Shown: positions 12,429 to 25,700 of the stretch, in pieces
Numbering within the stretch: the first letter of the stretch is position 1
Layout of the letters: every line of letters begins with the position of its first letter
Origin: Rotaria sp. Silwood1
Taxonomy: Eukaryota; Rotifera; Eurotatoria; Philodinida; Philodinidae
DNA: 64,000 bases
Direction of reading: 5' to 3'
Assembly: GCA_905250075.1 (NCBI GenBank)
Contig: CAJNOP010000003.1
Location: forward strand, 397,507-461,506
Made by a program: the position numbers and the translations under genes
The notes under the pieces: generated by a model
Database searches by the model: none
Told to the model about the DNA's origin: nothing
The model's input: the letters and a program-made list of their open reading frames with translations, nothing else

Positions 12429-15400
12429 TTACATCCAAGGTGTTGGACACGGTGGATTAATCAATGATTTAGCACGATGTACATTATGATTAGAATTGCT
12501 CGTACGACTAAAATCATGCAAACGTATTGATGATGTACTAGGAAATAAATACATAATTTTTTATTTATTTATTTAAAAAAGAAAAAAGAAAACTTACTAG
12601 CGTCCTTTAGGTGATTGAGATTGTCGAACAAAACTTAATGGTGTTGTTGTCATTCGATGGCTTTCAATACAAAAATCTTGAAAACTTTCTGGTCGAACTC
12701 CTAAGATAATATATAGTTAATTAAATGCGAAATATCAGAAAAAAAGAGAAACAAAATCATTACCTTTATATTGAGCATGATCTCTTGATGATGGTGATGT
12801 TAATGTTGGTGCACGTGGCATGCTTAAAAAAAAAGATTAATCAAATAAAACTATGAACGAATATCCTATAACATACGCATAAGTAGCAAATGGTCGAAAT
12901 GATCGCCGTACAAGTGAAGCAACAACTTTTTCCATACGACCTGTCCGTTCATTTTGCATATCAGGTCCATTAAACCATTGTGAAGCATTGTGTACTGGTA
13001 CATGAGCACGATGTGTTGCTGATCGTCGACCATTAGTTGGTGTTAAAGGAACAGTTGATGAATGGTTAAGCATTGACATGTTACGTGATGGTTCATAACC
13101 ATTGATAGTTAATGAATTTGCTTGTCGTTGTGTTTGTTCAAATGATACAATGGGTACATGAGGTTGATTAGGCATAAGTAAAAGCATTGATTCAATAAGA
13201 ACTGGTGATGTAGAAACAGTTTCACCATTGACAGAAGTCTTTACTTGTTCTTGTTTTTGTTTTATTATACGAACAGACATTGGACGTTCCATTGGCATTC
13301 TTCGAAATAAAAGAAAAAAGAATTCACAGATATAAATGAATAAAATAAGATAAGTTTATCTACTCTTCTGGTATAACCACTTTACGTTCAGTTATTGGAG
13401 AACTTGGTGGAGAAGAATTTGATATTTCTTGAGAATGATGAATAGTGTCTTGATTATTAGAAGGAGCTCGTGGAGAACATTTTGATACTTCTTGAGAATG
13501 ACGAATTGTTTCTTGATGAATAATAGGAACTAATGGAGAAGGAATTGTTTCACGTGGTGCATCAACAAATGCTTCTCTAGATTTTGAAAAAATAATAAAT
13601 ATTTGCACAAATAAAAAAGAAAGATTAAATGCAATATACTTTGATTTATTAAGATCTATATTAAATAGAAAAAAGACAATGTATTGAATCGAATTGAAAG
13701 AAAATTAACAAAACTTACTCATATCAAAAAGTTTTGGTGTAACACGTCCTTTTTCAATAGGTTCTGGTGTCTAATTGATACAAAAAGAAAGAAAATATAT
13801 TATATAATTATAAGTTAATTATCTAAGTACTTACTTTTGATGCTATTGTTCTTGGTGGAGGTGGAGTTGATAGAGGAGAAACTAATCGAGGTGTTTCACT
13901 TCGTATTGTTGTCATTTGTAATGTTATTTTATCACCAGATGCAAATTTTGGTTTCCAATATTCATGTGAAGGATCCCATTCAAAATTATTCATATTAACA
14001 TAAGTAGTATGTTCATTTGCTGAACCACTACTAATCATCGCACCATTATGAGCAAGAACATGATCAAGTTGAATCATTGCAATTTCTGCATCGGGTAATG
14101 TTACAATACGACCAAAACTTTGTGGAGCAGTTAATATACGATCACCAATAGCTGAATAATAAGCAAATGACTTTTTCTTTGATTTTGTAAGAAGAAATAT
14201 TAGCTAAATCGTATTTTTTTTTGATTATTATGAAAAAAGAGAAAAGAAGAGTAAGAGAAATACAAAACCATTTTCTATTTTTTTATTCAAGATACTTTCT
14301 TAATGAAACGATATTAAAAAATTCGAAGATAACATTTGAATATTTTACTCAATTATTAATCTCTCATATTAAGTTAACGCGTTCCTGATGAGTAATTCAA
14401 CTTCCTAAAATATCCTATTGTTCTTCAAACAGGAGCTAATTATTAATAGTGTCCTGCAATCGCGCTAAGTAAGTGGCACTTGATCCGTCAACTAATGAGA
14501 TCTCGACGTTTTGAAACACTTTTTACTGTTTCAAACTGCTAATCTATATAAAAGCATAGAAGTAGAAAATGATATTATTTTACTAAAAGCATTCATTCTA
14601 GATAAAAACTCATCTACAGATGATGATGAGCCATATAACAAAGTAACTGAATACAATACATGAAGAAGACAGTGAATTATTGAAAAGATGAACGTATATT
14701 AATGTGATCAATAAACATTCAGGTATGTATCCACAATCATGACGTTTGTCCTAAACACTGAATTTCATTTCAGTCTCAAGCGAACATATACGTAGTGACA
14801 TTGATCGAATTTTAGAAGTAAAAAGACATCAAGTGAATCCTGAATGACTTGCAGTTTTGCAGAATTTGAGATGATTTCTTTTCTTTTGCTGTTGTTTATG
14901 AAAGAAACCAAATAGTATATTTTTTCACATGAAACTAAAGTTTGAAAACTGTACAACGGTTGTAAAATTATCTACCAGATGTCGATTAGTTTTAATTCAA
15001 GTCCGGTTGCGAACAACCGTATTTGTGCAGGATACTACTTATTAGTATTAAAATTCTTTTACATTTTCTCTAGTTCTTTTCATTTATTTCAAATCTAGAT
15101 CACTCGATACATGTTATAATATAAGACTTAGACAGTAGATTTTTAATGGTACAGAAATATTCGTTTTGTAACTCAAACGTATTTGTCATAGATGAATTGA
15201 TTCAAAAATACAACTGATTATCTCTATCATTCAAACTTGTGCATATATATCTCCATAATATATTTTCAAAGCTAGATTAATTTCATCGATAAAAATTTAC
15301 CCGGTACACGATTAACATTTGTACGTTGTGAAGATTTCGGTGATGATATAGTTTGTTCTTGTAATCGTCTATTTGAGTTTTCAATTTCTGGCGTTGTCGT

Positions 15401-18400
15401 ATCCTAATCAATGGAATATATTAAGATATTATTGGAAGAATAAATCGTTTTTTTTTAAATTTCAAAATATTACATAAACTGCTGGTAATGGTTCATTAAT
15501 TTTTTTTATTCGTTTAGTTGATAATGTTCGAATAGCCATCTTTAATATATTACCAATAATTGAACTTAATAACTCTTTTTGTTCTTCACCTGTTTTCTAT
15601 TTATTTAAAAAAAAAGAAATATTCATTGATTCATATTGACTTCGATTTTCTTACTTGATCAGCATTAAAACTTTCTAATACATCTTTAATACTTCCATAT
15701 GCTGGTGACCGATATAATGCTTGTTTTAAAATAGCATTAACACCTAACAGAAGAAAAAAAGAATAAGCTTAATCTTCTCGAATTGAATTGTTTTTGTTTT
15801 TTAAACATACTTGTGTTATCAATAAGTGTATAAAATGATGGACACATAATTAATACTTGCATAACCTCAAGACAAATCATTGATTTTGCTTCCGAAATTC
15901 TAAAGATTTTAATAGAAAGAAATTATATATATTTTCAATTTATTTCTTGTTTGTTCTTTACAATCCAGGATTTGGATGAACTGACTGTGTATTTGAAGAA
16001 GATAATTGTCTTACTTGATGTGTAAGAACAACTGATAGACTATTAAAAAGTTTATCATAAAATGCTGATGGCTAGACGAAAAATATACAAGATTTTGATT
16101 TGCAGAAAAAAAAATGATAATTTACATGATTTTCATCTCGATCAAGTCGTGCACCTGCATGAACAAGGGATGCAATCATACATTTTAATTGTTCACTTGA
16201 TGAAAATATATTAGGAATATTTAAATTTCTAAATAAATATAAATTCATAAGAATATTTATTTAATAAAATTCTTTAAATACCCAATAATTTTTATATGAG
16301 TAACATCTAAAACATTATGTAATAATTCACCAGGAAGTTGAAAAAGAATATCAGTCTGTTGAAAATAATAAAAAATAAACATTAAAATTTTAGTACAATG
16401 TGGTACTCTGCAAAGACTGAAAGAAAAAATATCGAAAATTTCAACTAACAAGACATTCTTTATTGTTGACATAATACTAAGATTGTAATCTAGATCATAG
16501 ATATAGTCTGTGGAACATTTTTCATAGGATTCTTATGTAGAAGTTAAATATGAGAGAAGACGAATTTTCGAATTGTACTCAGATGAAATACAGTTAATGT
16601 TTCTTTTATTGAATTCGCTTTTTGCAATGTGTAGCTGCAGTGCAGATCAAAACAAATTCTTAATTTGCATAAAAAGGCATATGACCTTTGAAAAGTAGAG
16701 ATTTTGATCGACTTGATTGGAAAAAAGTTTTATGGTGAAGTTGAAATGTTGCACGAAAATAGGTACTGTATTACAGACTTTTTTGCTGTGAAAAATATTT
16801 AATGGGCATGTGATCTTAATCGCTGCGATCGAAGGGAAATTTTCCAAGACTCCAGTTAATCTGATGCAAATTTTTGTTATAATTTTTGTTCACTTGTGAT
16901 AAAGAATTTCCATTTCATATGTCATTGTCGAGGTATGATTTACTACTTACTTGTATAAAATTTATTGTTTCCTGAAAGTCGTTTTCTAAGTCTGCTTGGT
17001 TAAGAAAAATATTAGCTTTGTACAAAATATGTCATGCACTGCTCAAATCTATCTATTTGATGGAAGGAGTTAAGTATTTGAGCGTACTGTAGTCTACAAA
17101 GTGGGAATCTAGGGTGAACTTTGGTCTATCCGAATCTTGTAACACTATCTTCTATGATCATACACAAGTGAACAGATAAAAAAAAGAAAGAACTATTATA
17201 GTCATTTTTTCAATTCAGCAACTGTTGACGAAAAACTATATAAGCCTTCTATTTCATTGATAAGCTCATCTTAATATAGTTCACCAAGAGTATCTATGTC
17301 ACGTTGAATTTCAATATTTTTCTAATTTCGGTATTTTTCCCTTTTGCCCAATTGATTCAATTATGCAATTATGTGTTACTTACAATAAGTAAAATAAGAA
17401 GCATATTAAATTCTTCGATATGTGTTTGTCGGAGATCGATCATTTGAAGAAGCATATGACGATTTTCTGTGAGAAATTCATCATGTCTTCTAATTAAAAG
17501 TATATATTCAAATATCTGTTTCTTAGTTAAATATTTTCATACTTTTCATCATCGTATTTCATTTCAGTAAGTAATAAATCTTGAATAGTATAAGCTAAAT
17601 GTTTTATTCGTTTTCTATCAAGTTCTATATCGAACAAAAAAAAAAAATTTTATTCAAATTATTTATAATTTCTTTCTACCTGAATTAACAAAACAGTTCA
17701 TCGGAAATCTAGCAAATAATTCAGTTGCCTATGAAAGCAAACAGAAATAGTAAAATTATTTTCAATAATTTATTTAAATATTATTTTTACTTTTGCTCCA
17801 AAAAGTCCATTAATTGAACGATCTTTTAAATTTGTTGGCATAAATATATCACGTGCCAATTTTCGTCGCTAAAACGAAAAAGATTCAAATTCGCAAGTTT
17901 TCATTCATATGTAATATATCTTACAACAGGTTTTTGTGTTAATGATGATTGTGTAAAAAATTCATCTACTTGATTTCGTTCTGCAGCTAAATTAAAATCG
18001 AAAACATCAATATTTGTTTGCTTTAATCGACAAAATTTACTTGAAACAAAAATTCCATCACACATCCAAATTCGTGGTAAACAATCTAGTACATGTTGAC
18101 GATCTATATAAATGAATGAGACAATTGTTTTTAAGGACAATATTTTGTTTCTTTTTTTTACAGTTTGGATCAGCATCAAGACTAGGATTTCCATCAAGTC
18201 TTAAATCAAGAATAAACATATGACGAATATGTTGTAATTCAATCCATGTTATATTATTATTTGAAAGAATAAGTGAACCAAGTGCTATAAAACGTGATAA
18301 ATGCTGAAGACTACGAATCTAAACAAACACAAGAAAGGAACGAAATTTAAAGAAAACGCTGTTTTCTTTCGATTCAAATGTTCTATACTTGATTATTTCC

Positions 18401-19791
18401 AACATCAAGTTTCCATAAATGTTTTATATATTCAACGCCAGCTAATGTTGTCAACGAATTACCATTACAAATAAGAATTTGTAAATGCTCATATTGAGGC
18501 ACTTGAAATAAAGTGACTAGAAAAGATAATAACAAAAGATTATTATCGAATATCAACGAAAAGAGAAAAACAAGAAATGTTTACAGTAGATTTATAAATC
18601 TAAGGAACCTTTGTAAATAATTCCTTATTGAAAAAAAACACAGATTTTCATATGTTTCAATGTTATAAATAATCAAAAGATACTTTTTTCGAAAATAGTA
18701 TTCATTAAACTTGAATTTATTTGACTTGCCTATGCATTTCAAGGACAAAATTCTGCGTTATTTTTTTTATTCTATATTGCTCCTCAAGGATGAATTGATT
18801 TTTTAAATTTCATTTTCATCAAGAAATACTGAACTATGATACTCGATATATTTCGTATTCTATTATTTACTTCAAAAACTTGATTCAATTCTAATTCAAA
18901 TTTGATATACTTAGTTTGATTAAGGTGGGTTTTAGTAAAATAATGGATATATTAGAAAGGTAAAAAAAATTGTCCTTGTTGTCGACTTCGACCATTTTTT
19001 TGGTTTACAATTTCTCAATATTTGTTTACATGTAAATGTACTTTGGCACTTTTAGTTTTGGGAATTTATGATGTGTTTATTCTGCAATCTTGATTGGACA
19101 GATATTCTGTTCACGTTTTTCTTTTTTTTTTAAAAATGACATACACTCGATTCAATCAATTCACTCAATCATATTAAAAATCGTTTTTAATGCATAAGAA
19201 AACTTAAGAATAATTTTTGTACACTTCAAATAAAGACAAAAAAAACAGGAACACTTTTAAAATTTTCGCATAGATCAATCTAAATGTTCGAAAAAACGAA
19301 GAAATATGTCAAATAAATGAAAAAATATATTGCTTAAAGTTATCCTAGATGACTTTTTAATTTTCACGGTAATGAAGAAAAAAAACGTGGAATCCAATTT
19401 CATTCTGACATTTGAGTTCATTCATATGTTTGTTTAATCACAACTTTAAACAAATCCATATATAATTTAATTTTACTAGTACTATCAATTTTATTGACAT
19501 ACAATAGTGAGAATTCAATCAACAAGCTAATATCATTTATATAGCTTCATTGAGAAAGATTACGGTTAAAAAATTTCATAGTGAAAATTTAATCAAATAG
19601 TTCTGCATAATTAACGAAAAATATTCTTACTTATTCTTGTATGACTAAAATTTGCATAATCACTTCTTTCTTCACTATGATTGTTTCTATTCAGTGGCGC
19701 CTAGAATTGGAAAAAATTAAATTTCATAATTAAAACAAGGTTAAAAAAAAATATATTTTCTAATCAAACTTACTCTAATAGTAACCTTCAT
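12429..19791 (-). CDS. Leucine-rich-repeat protein, 24 exons, about 947 aa, not named
   Basis: Exons on the minus strand: 19791-19774, 19700-19631, 18516-18389, 18318-18162, 18103-17925, 17868-17791, 17728-17680, 17624-17543, 17489-17384, 16355-16282, 16228-16126, 16071-15962, 15899-15811, 15743-15655, 15596-15480, 15403-15301, 14151-13835, 13770-13719, 13655-13640, 13576-13364, 13299-12877, 12822-12764, 12700-12598 and 12537-12429. All phases agree. Residues about 30-125 carry LRRs (EHLQILICNGNSLTTLAGVE, LWKLDVGNNQIRSLQHLSRF, LILSNNNI), capped by HVLDCLPRIWMCDGIFV. A long helical middle follows (about 190-490). A conserved-looking block near 520-620 contains GDRILTAPQSFGRIV and WDPSHEYWKPKFASGDKI. 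The tail is disordered and Pro/Ser/Thr-rich. No signal peptide or transmembrane helix is seen, so a cytoplasmic scaffold is likely. I do not recognise a named orthologue. The first exon is only 18 bp and one internal exon only 16 bp. Confidence 0.75.
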
Positions 19792-20372
19792 TGATATATA
19801 TTAATCATGATAAATTTAAGTGATTTGAAGAGTTTAAAACAAACTACAATAGTTATAAAGAAAAAAATGCACACTTGTCAAGTATGTCCGGACAATCAAT
19901 GTATACTATATAGTATTTGACAAGAATTTCTTTTTTTTCTCCCTTTTTCCTTCTAGCTCTCTCTTTTCTCTTCTGTTCATTTTTATAGTCTTCGTCACTC
20001 TCAAGATCGAATTTCTTGCTCGATTATATTAAATAAAATCGTGCAAACAATAACAGCAGCTGTATGCAGCATTATTCGAATGAATTAGCTGGTTTCGTCT
20101 ATGTTAATGACGAGATATATACATCTAATAAAAATTCCATTTTCAAATTTCGTTTCCTAGTAACAACCTTCTTTTTACATATTAAATAGAAGAAAAATAT
20201 TAATGTTTACATCAATGACGCTACGATTATAGCGCTTGTAGAAAGATTCGCTAGAACTTTTTCAATAGGTTTTTAATATATAAATTATAAGAATTATACA
20301 TTTTCAATTTTTAGATCTATTTTAAATAGTACATGAAACTATAGTATTTATTAACAGAAGACATGTGTAGTT

Positions 20373-21320
20373 TTATTCATTTGAGATTTTATTATTCAAA
20401 TCAACAATTGAAGAAATTTTTAATCTTTTTTCAAATCGACTTAATTGTCGTTGAAGAGAAGCTAAATTATCAAATATTTTATTTAAAGTAATCGAGTTTT
20501 TCGTTGGAAATGTTGAAAAAAAATTATTATGAATATGTGATAGATGATCTTTGATTTGAAGATCAGATAATTGATGTAAACGTTCAAAATCAGGAATTTT
20601 TCCACGACATATATAATCTTGAAGCATTACTTCATAAAAAGTGGTTAAGCGTTGATCATTTACTACAATTTAAAATTTATAATTAGAAATAATGTATGCT
20701 ATTATTTTCTTAAAATTAAACATGTTATTCTATGTGTATTTTCTATCAATAATACAGATATGAAGAAATTATATACCAATTCCTAATAGCTTGAAAACAG
20801 CTGTTTGATCACCGGCAGATTTGATATATAATGCACTAACAATTCTGTCACCAATATCATCATTGCCATTGAAGAATCGATGCATACAATTTATTCGTCT
20901 AAGACAACGTTCTGGTCGAGTAATCCAACGTGGTAAATGATGTTTAGTTAGTGCATAGAGAAACGCGTCAGCAAATGTATTACAATTGAAATGCAATAAT
21001 TTATAATCCACACCCATAAAAGCTAGTTCATGTAATTTTGCCTCAATATCCATATTAGATAATAATGTATGTCCATAGATTTTACTATAAGCTAACATCA
21101 TAGCAACTTTATTCGGTGCACCAGACATAATACCACTAAATTGAAATGGGTGACCATAATAAGCATATTCATAACCTTCTATTTCAATAGCTGAATGATA
21201 AGGAGTGAATAAACCTAATGTTACTAAATTGAATATAGTATGAAGTGAACGGTAAGGTGTTAAATAGTAAACATTGAGTCGAATAGAACGCCTTGATGAT
21301 TGTGTAGAGTGTGAGACCAT
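20373..21320 (-). CDS. PPPDE (DESI-type) cysteine isopeptidase with C-terminal extension
   Basis: Putative deSUMOylating or deubiquitinating isopeptidase. Two exons (21320-20777 and 20662-20373) join in phase 1 to 277 residues. The PPPDE domain fills residues 13-170: VYYLTPYRS, then the catalytic His in TPYHSAIEIEGYEYAYYGH (H42), a FSGIMSGAP turn, and the catalytic Cys in HFNCNTFADAF (C113). This is the permuted His...Cys dyad order of DESI1/DESI2. The C-terminal 100 residues are helical (LQRQLSRFEKRLKIS) and have no recognised domain. If the exon-1 donor were not used, translation would stop two codons later, giving a 183-residue protein, so both forms are possible. It sits head to head with the decayed NHL copy. 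Confidence 0.8.
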
Positions 21321-21512
21321 GGATAAATAAAGGTAAGAAACAGAGCAGCGCCAAACATAAAGAAATCAATTAAAAGTGCTTATCCATTGTTTAAATTAAC
21401 AAAACTCAAATAAATCTTTCGACGTTTATTCGATTTTTTTAAGATATTTGTTAATGATAATATCATAAAGACTCTATGTAGAAGACGTAATTATTTTATA
21501 TTTCTATCATAT

Positions 21513-22790
21513 ACTGGCGGAATCGGACAAGGGTCTGCATGGAATCAACTGGTGTATCCTGAAGGATTATTTGTTAATGATGATGGTGCTACCTTTATTG
21601 CGTACAGAGATAATCATCGTTTCGTCAAATGTATGCCCAATACTTCGAATGGTGAATTGTTTGCTGGTGGTAAAAGACCCGATGATAACAATGATCAATT
21701 TAATGCATTGTCAGAGGTCGTTGTTATAGATTAACATGGAACAATGCTCATTTGTAATCGTACTAACAAACGTGTACAACGTTGGCCCAAGAATGCTAAT
21801 CAATCAGAAACAATAATGAACAACATAACTTGTTGAAGATTAGCTCTGGATAACCAAGAATCTTTGTATATGTGCGATATGGAAGGATATCAAGTTATTT
21901 AATGGCTTCGGAATCAAATTTTTGCAGATGGTAATGAAAAAGGCGATGCTTTAAATCAACACCGTTACATTCTAAACATACATTGGTGCATTGAGATTAA
22001 TTGATTGTTATTGCTGATAAAGGCAGTATGAGATCATACATTAATGATCTACAAGTAAAAGTCGTATTTTCTGAATTCTCCTCTTTCATGGACGTCCAGT
22101 AAAAAAAACTTCAGAAAAACAGTGTGGATGTGGTTGGTGGACTGTAAGATGTTCCTGTGGATGTATCTTACCTTAACCCCCAGTCAGAAATCTAACAACA
22201 TTCATATTAGTGCTCCAGAAAACCACTATTGTGCTCATAAAACATAATTTTCAGTTATTTAGAAACAATATTCATGTTCAACTTATTGATTCAGTTGATT
22301 TCCTACCTAAGGCTACTTTTCAAAACGAAATAAGCTTCAACAAATCCTTGAACAGGTGTGTGCAAAGGAAAAAAGGCAAATGTTTATGATAAACGTCTGA
22401 ACTTCCACAAATATTTGACTCTCTTCCCTCCCTTACTGGGACATCCCCGATAGATGACTCCTAATCGTATTATCAAATCGACAGTAGGTACAAATCAAAG
22501 AATTGTTATTGCTCGTTAAAGTAGTTCTGTTAATAGTGTTAGTCTATTATATAGACTCTAGTCTGTTGTTGTCGATCGAATGAATACGGCTTGTATTCTT
22601 GAACACATCAATTTACGAGAAACACGTTGGTTTAGAGATGAAACATCAAGCAGTATTATTATTGGTGCACAGTGTCAAGGTCTTGGAGGAAATCGATTTT
22701 GTGTTCTATGTGATTTATCATTTAATTGACAAAGAAACTTGTACGTAGCTGATAGCAACAACCATTGCATTAAAGAGTTTCAGTAGATAC
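21513..22790 (+). pseudogene. Decayed NHL-repeat protein copy
   Basis: Translated fragments resemble NHL beta-propeller repeats but are broken by stops. The first stretch reads YPEGLFVNDDGATFIAYRDN, then FAGG and NDQFNALSEVVVID followed by TAA at 21732. It continues as GTMLICNRTNKRVQRW, a stop, LALDNQESLYMCDMEGYQVI, another stop and QIFADGNEKGDALNQ. A distal part near 22561-22790 shows GLGGNRFCVLCDLSFN, a stop, then NLYVADSNNHCIKEFQ and a stop. The phrase LYVADSNNH is the classic NHL core. No ATG or signal peptide was found, and the middle (about 22080-22480) is unrecognisable. This looks like a dead paralogue of a larger family, not an active gene. Confidence 0.7.
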
Positions 22791-25700
22791 AAGTTCTATA
22801 TGCCTTAGTAAATTTTTTTCATTTCATAGTGAACTCTGTATGTTTTCAGCATCAGGAGGACTCACTTGTCGTCTATTGATTTCATAGTATTGTTAAGTCT
22901 AGTGGTTAGCGCTGCATTCTGATTAATTTCAATAGATTGTAATGGATTTTGTTGAATTATAGCCGATCACTGTAAGTTCTGACAGCTTTTGGCATATTTC
23001 GATAAATGTATTCTACAATTGATTACAATACAGAAATTCATCAGGAACCATTTTTCCCCGTTGACTAAACACTGTCAAAACTTACGGTAATCTACTAGTT
23101 TAGTCTGAATCCTCTTCATACATTTAGACAGTCTGAAAGCATCTTTCAGAATCCTGCTTCGAATTCTAGTAACTCTAATTTTCAGGATATTTCATGATGA
23201 AAAAGGATTCTTGTTATGTTTTCTTTGAAGTCCTGCTCAGATTTTCAATCAGCTAAGAATAAGAATAAAAAAGTATAATACTCAGATTGGTGCTTCTCTT
23301 TCAATTTCATTTTCTACAAGGTTATTGTGCGATATAGAGTTTGAATTTTCTTATTAACGAACATGTATAAAGATCCAGTGAATTATGAAAAACTTTCTCA
23401 AGGCAAAGTTATTCTGAAACCCAAAATATCTATACAAAAAACATTCTTTTCTTGATCACAACTGTCAAAAACTTGAAGAAAGAACACTGTGTATGGATTA
23501 TTAATTAATATCATTTTATTTCAGATCTTCAGAGTGCATATACATAGAACATCTTCAAGAAATAAAATACTATTGAGGAGTGCAAAATTTTTCCTGTGCC
23601 TTTTAATAGATGTCGTTGAACTAAGACGCATGTGAATACACATAGAGGTTAGATGAAGGAAATACATTTTGAATATACAAAACACTTATGATTGACAAAC
23701 ATACTTATATATTCGTTGATAATAATATCTTACAAATTGCATTCTGATTTCCTGACGATAATGTGAATCCATGTCGGGTCACGTTCTAAATTCATTAATT
23801 ATTAATATACATACTTCTATCTAGTGTTTAGCAATACCATACTTCATTTTTCATCTTCTGCCATTCAGTTCTTTCCTGCTTTTCACGTTGCTTATGATAT
23901 GTTCACAAGTTTAGTCAAAATTTCGAAACTATGATGCCAATAGAAGATCTATCAGACAATGCTAGAAATGTTAATTCAACCTTAATTTTACCTAATTATA
24001 CTTTACTCTATCCCTGGCTTATTGAATACAAAATATTTTTCAATAAAAATTATTTAGATTGTAACATTAGTGTCTTTTGTTCTAGAACCTTTTCTTTGCT
24101 AAATTTACTTGAAAGTATGAAGGGTACTGGAAGAACAAAGCATTTATTATGAAACTGAACGAAAATATGCTTACAATGCATCATAATAATATTAATCAGA
24201 AAAATTAAGAATAAGTTTGTACAAGATATCCAGCAGCAATATATAAGAAGCTGCCAAAAAGTTAGACAGGTTATCAGCATGTCATCGTTTATAGAAATAG
24301 TAATACTGAGGTAGCTATGATTTCAAGTCGTACGACTTTTTACTATTTCAATTTTCCAATCATAAAACCCGAAGTAATAACTTTTTGCATAGATATCATG
24401 CAACAATCAAAATGAAATATGCTTTTTAAAGAATCAACTGCGGTTCGTAATATCTTGATTTTATCATCTATAGTCTACATGCAAGAATTAGTGTAAACGA
24501 ACTTCTGTATTGGTTTCGGCATAAATAGATATATCACCAATACAGCTGTTTTTAAATATATGATGAATTTAAACACGTCTATATCCTGTTAGATTCTAAT
24601 ATTTTAGCATTCCTTTGAATTAATGCAGTGTAATGTATTACCAAAAAGCATAACGAATATTCTAGTGAAATTCATGCTATACCAATAAGCTTAAATTTTA
24701 TCACATGCTGTGTTAAATAGGTATAAGAAAGATATATCTTTTACCCATTACATTGTAGAACAATACTTATCTAATTTTTCTATTTTCTACAGTAGGCATA
24801 TATAGTAAAGTGCTATTTATTACATCAATGATTTTGGAAAACACTATTTAATGCGACTGTTGTATGTCAGCTATCTGATATCAAATGAAGAATCGTTTAA
24901 CTCAGAAGAGACCGCCCATTATTCAGCAAATGCCAACATTAATTATATTTTAAAATAATACTTATTCGGTGCGAAACGAGACTTGAGTATTGTTCTCAAT
25001 CGATTTAGTTATTTATTGTTCTCATGAATAGTATTCAACTGAATGTCAAGTTTTCATTAATATACATAAAATTAGTAGATTCAATATACAAATCGAGGTA
25101 AACGGTTCAAGAACGCATTCTGAAATGACGAAAAACTGCATGAAAACGCGTTCATCATCATTCTTAATGTCTTTCATTATGCTTACCGGTGCAGAATATG
25201 TTCATACAATACTAGTGTTCTTTTTATAGAGGTCATTACTGAATTTGGTTGAAAGTTGTAAGCAATAAAGAGGTATGTAAATGTTACAGTTTTGACACTT
25301 AATTCAAAACAAAACTTTATTTCAAGTAACAAAAGAAAAAATATGCAGTTTTTTATTAATTGCATTTTATATATCTCATAATGAAGAACTGTTTAAAATA
25401 ATAAATGAAATAANNNNNNNNNNTTATATATCTCATAATGAAGAACTGTTTAAAATAATAAATGAAATAATACATAATTTAACATCATTAATTAATACAA
25501 ACATGAGCCTATAAGAACATCATAATCTAATAGTAACAAATTTTGTGTTAACAAAAATCTAAAGACATCATATACACTATTTTAATCATGGCAAATAAAA
25601 AAATTCTTTACAATACCAAATAAACTCAATAATCAATCATTCAAATTTTATTTTCTGTTATATGTTATTAGACTATGATGTTATTATAAGTTAATGTTTG

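Noticed and set aside
22895..22925. tRNA-like A-box (TAGTGGTTAGCGC)
   Set aside because: No matching B-box or cloverleaf follows within the needed distance.
23931..24152. Open frame MMPIEDLSDNARNV...
   Set aside because: No recognised domain, no splice partners and an overlapping open frame on the other strand.
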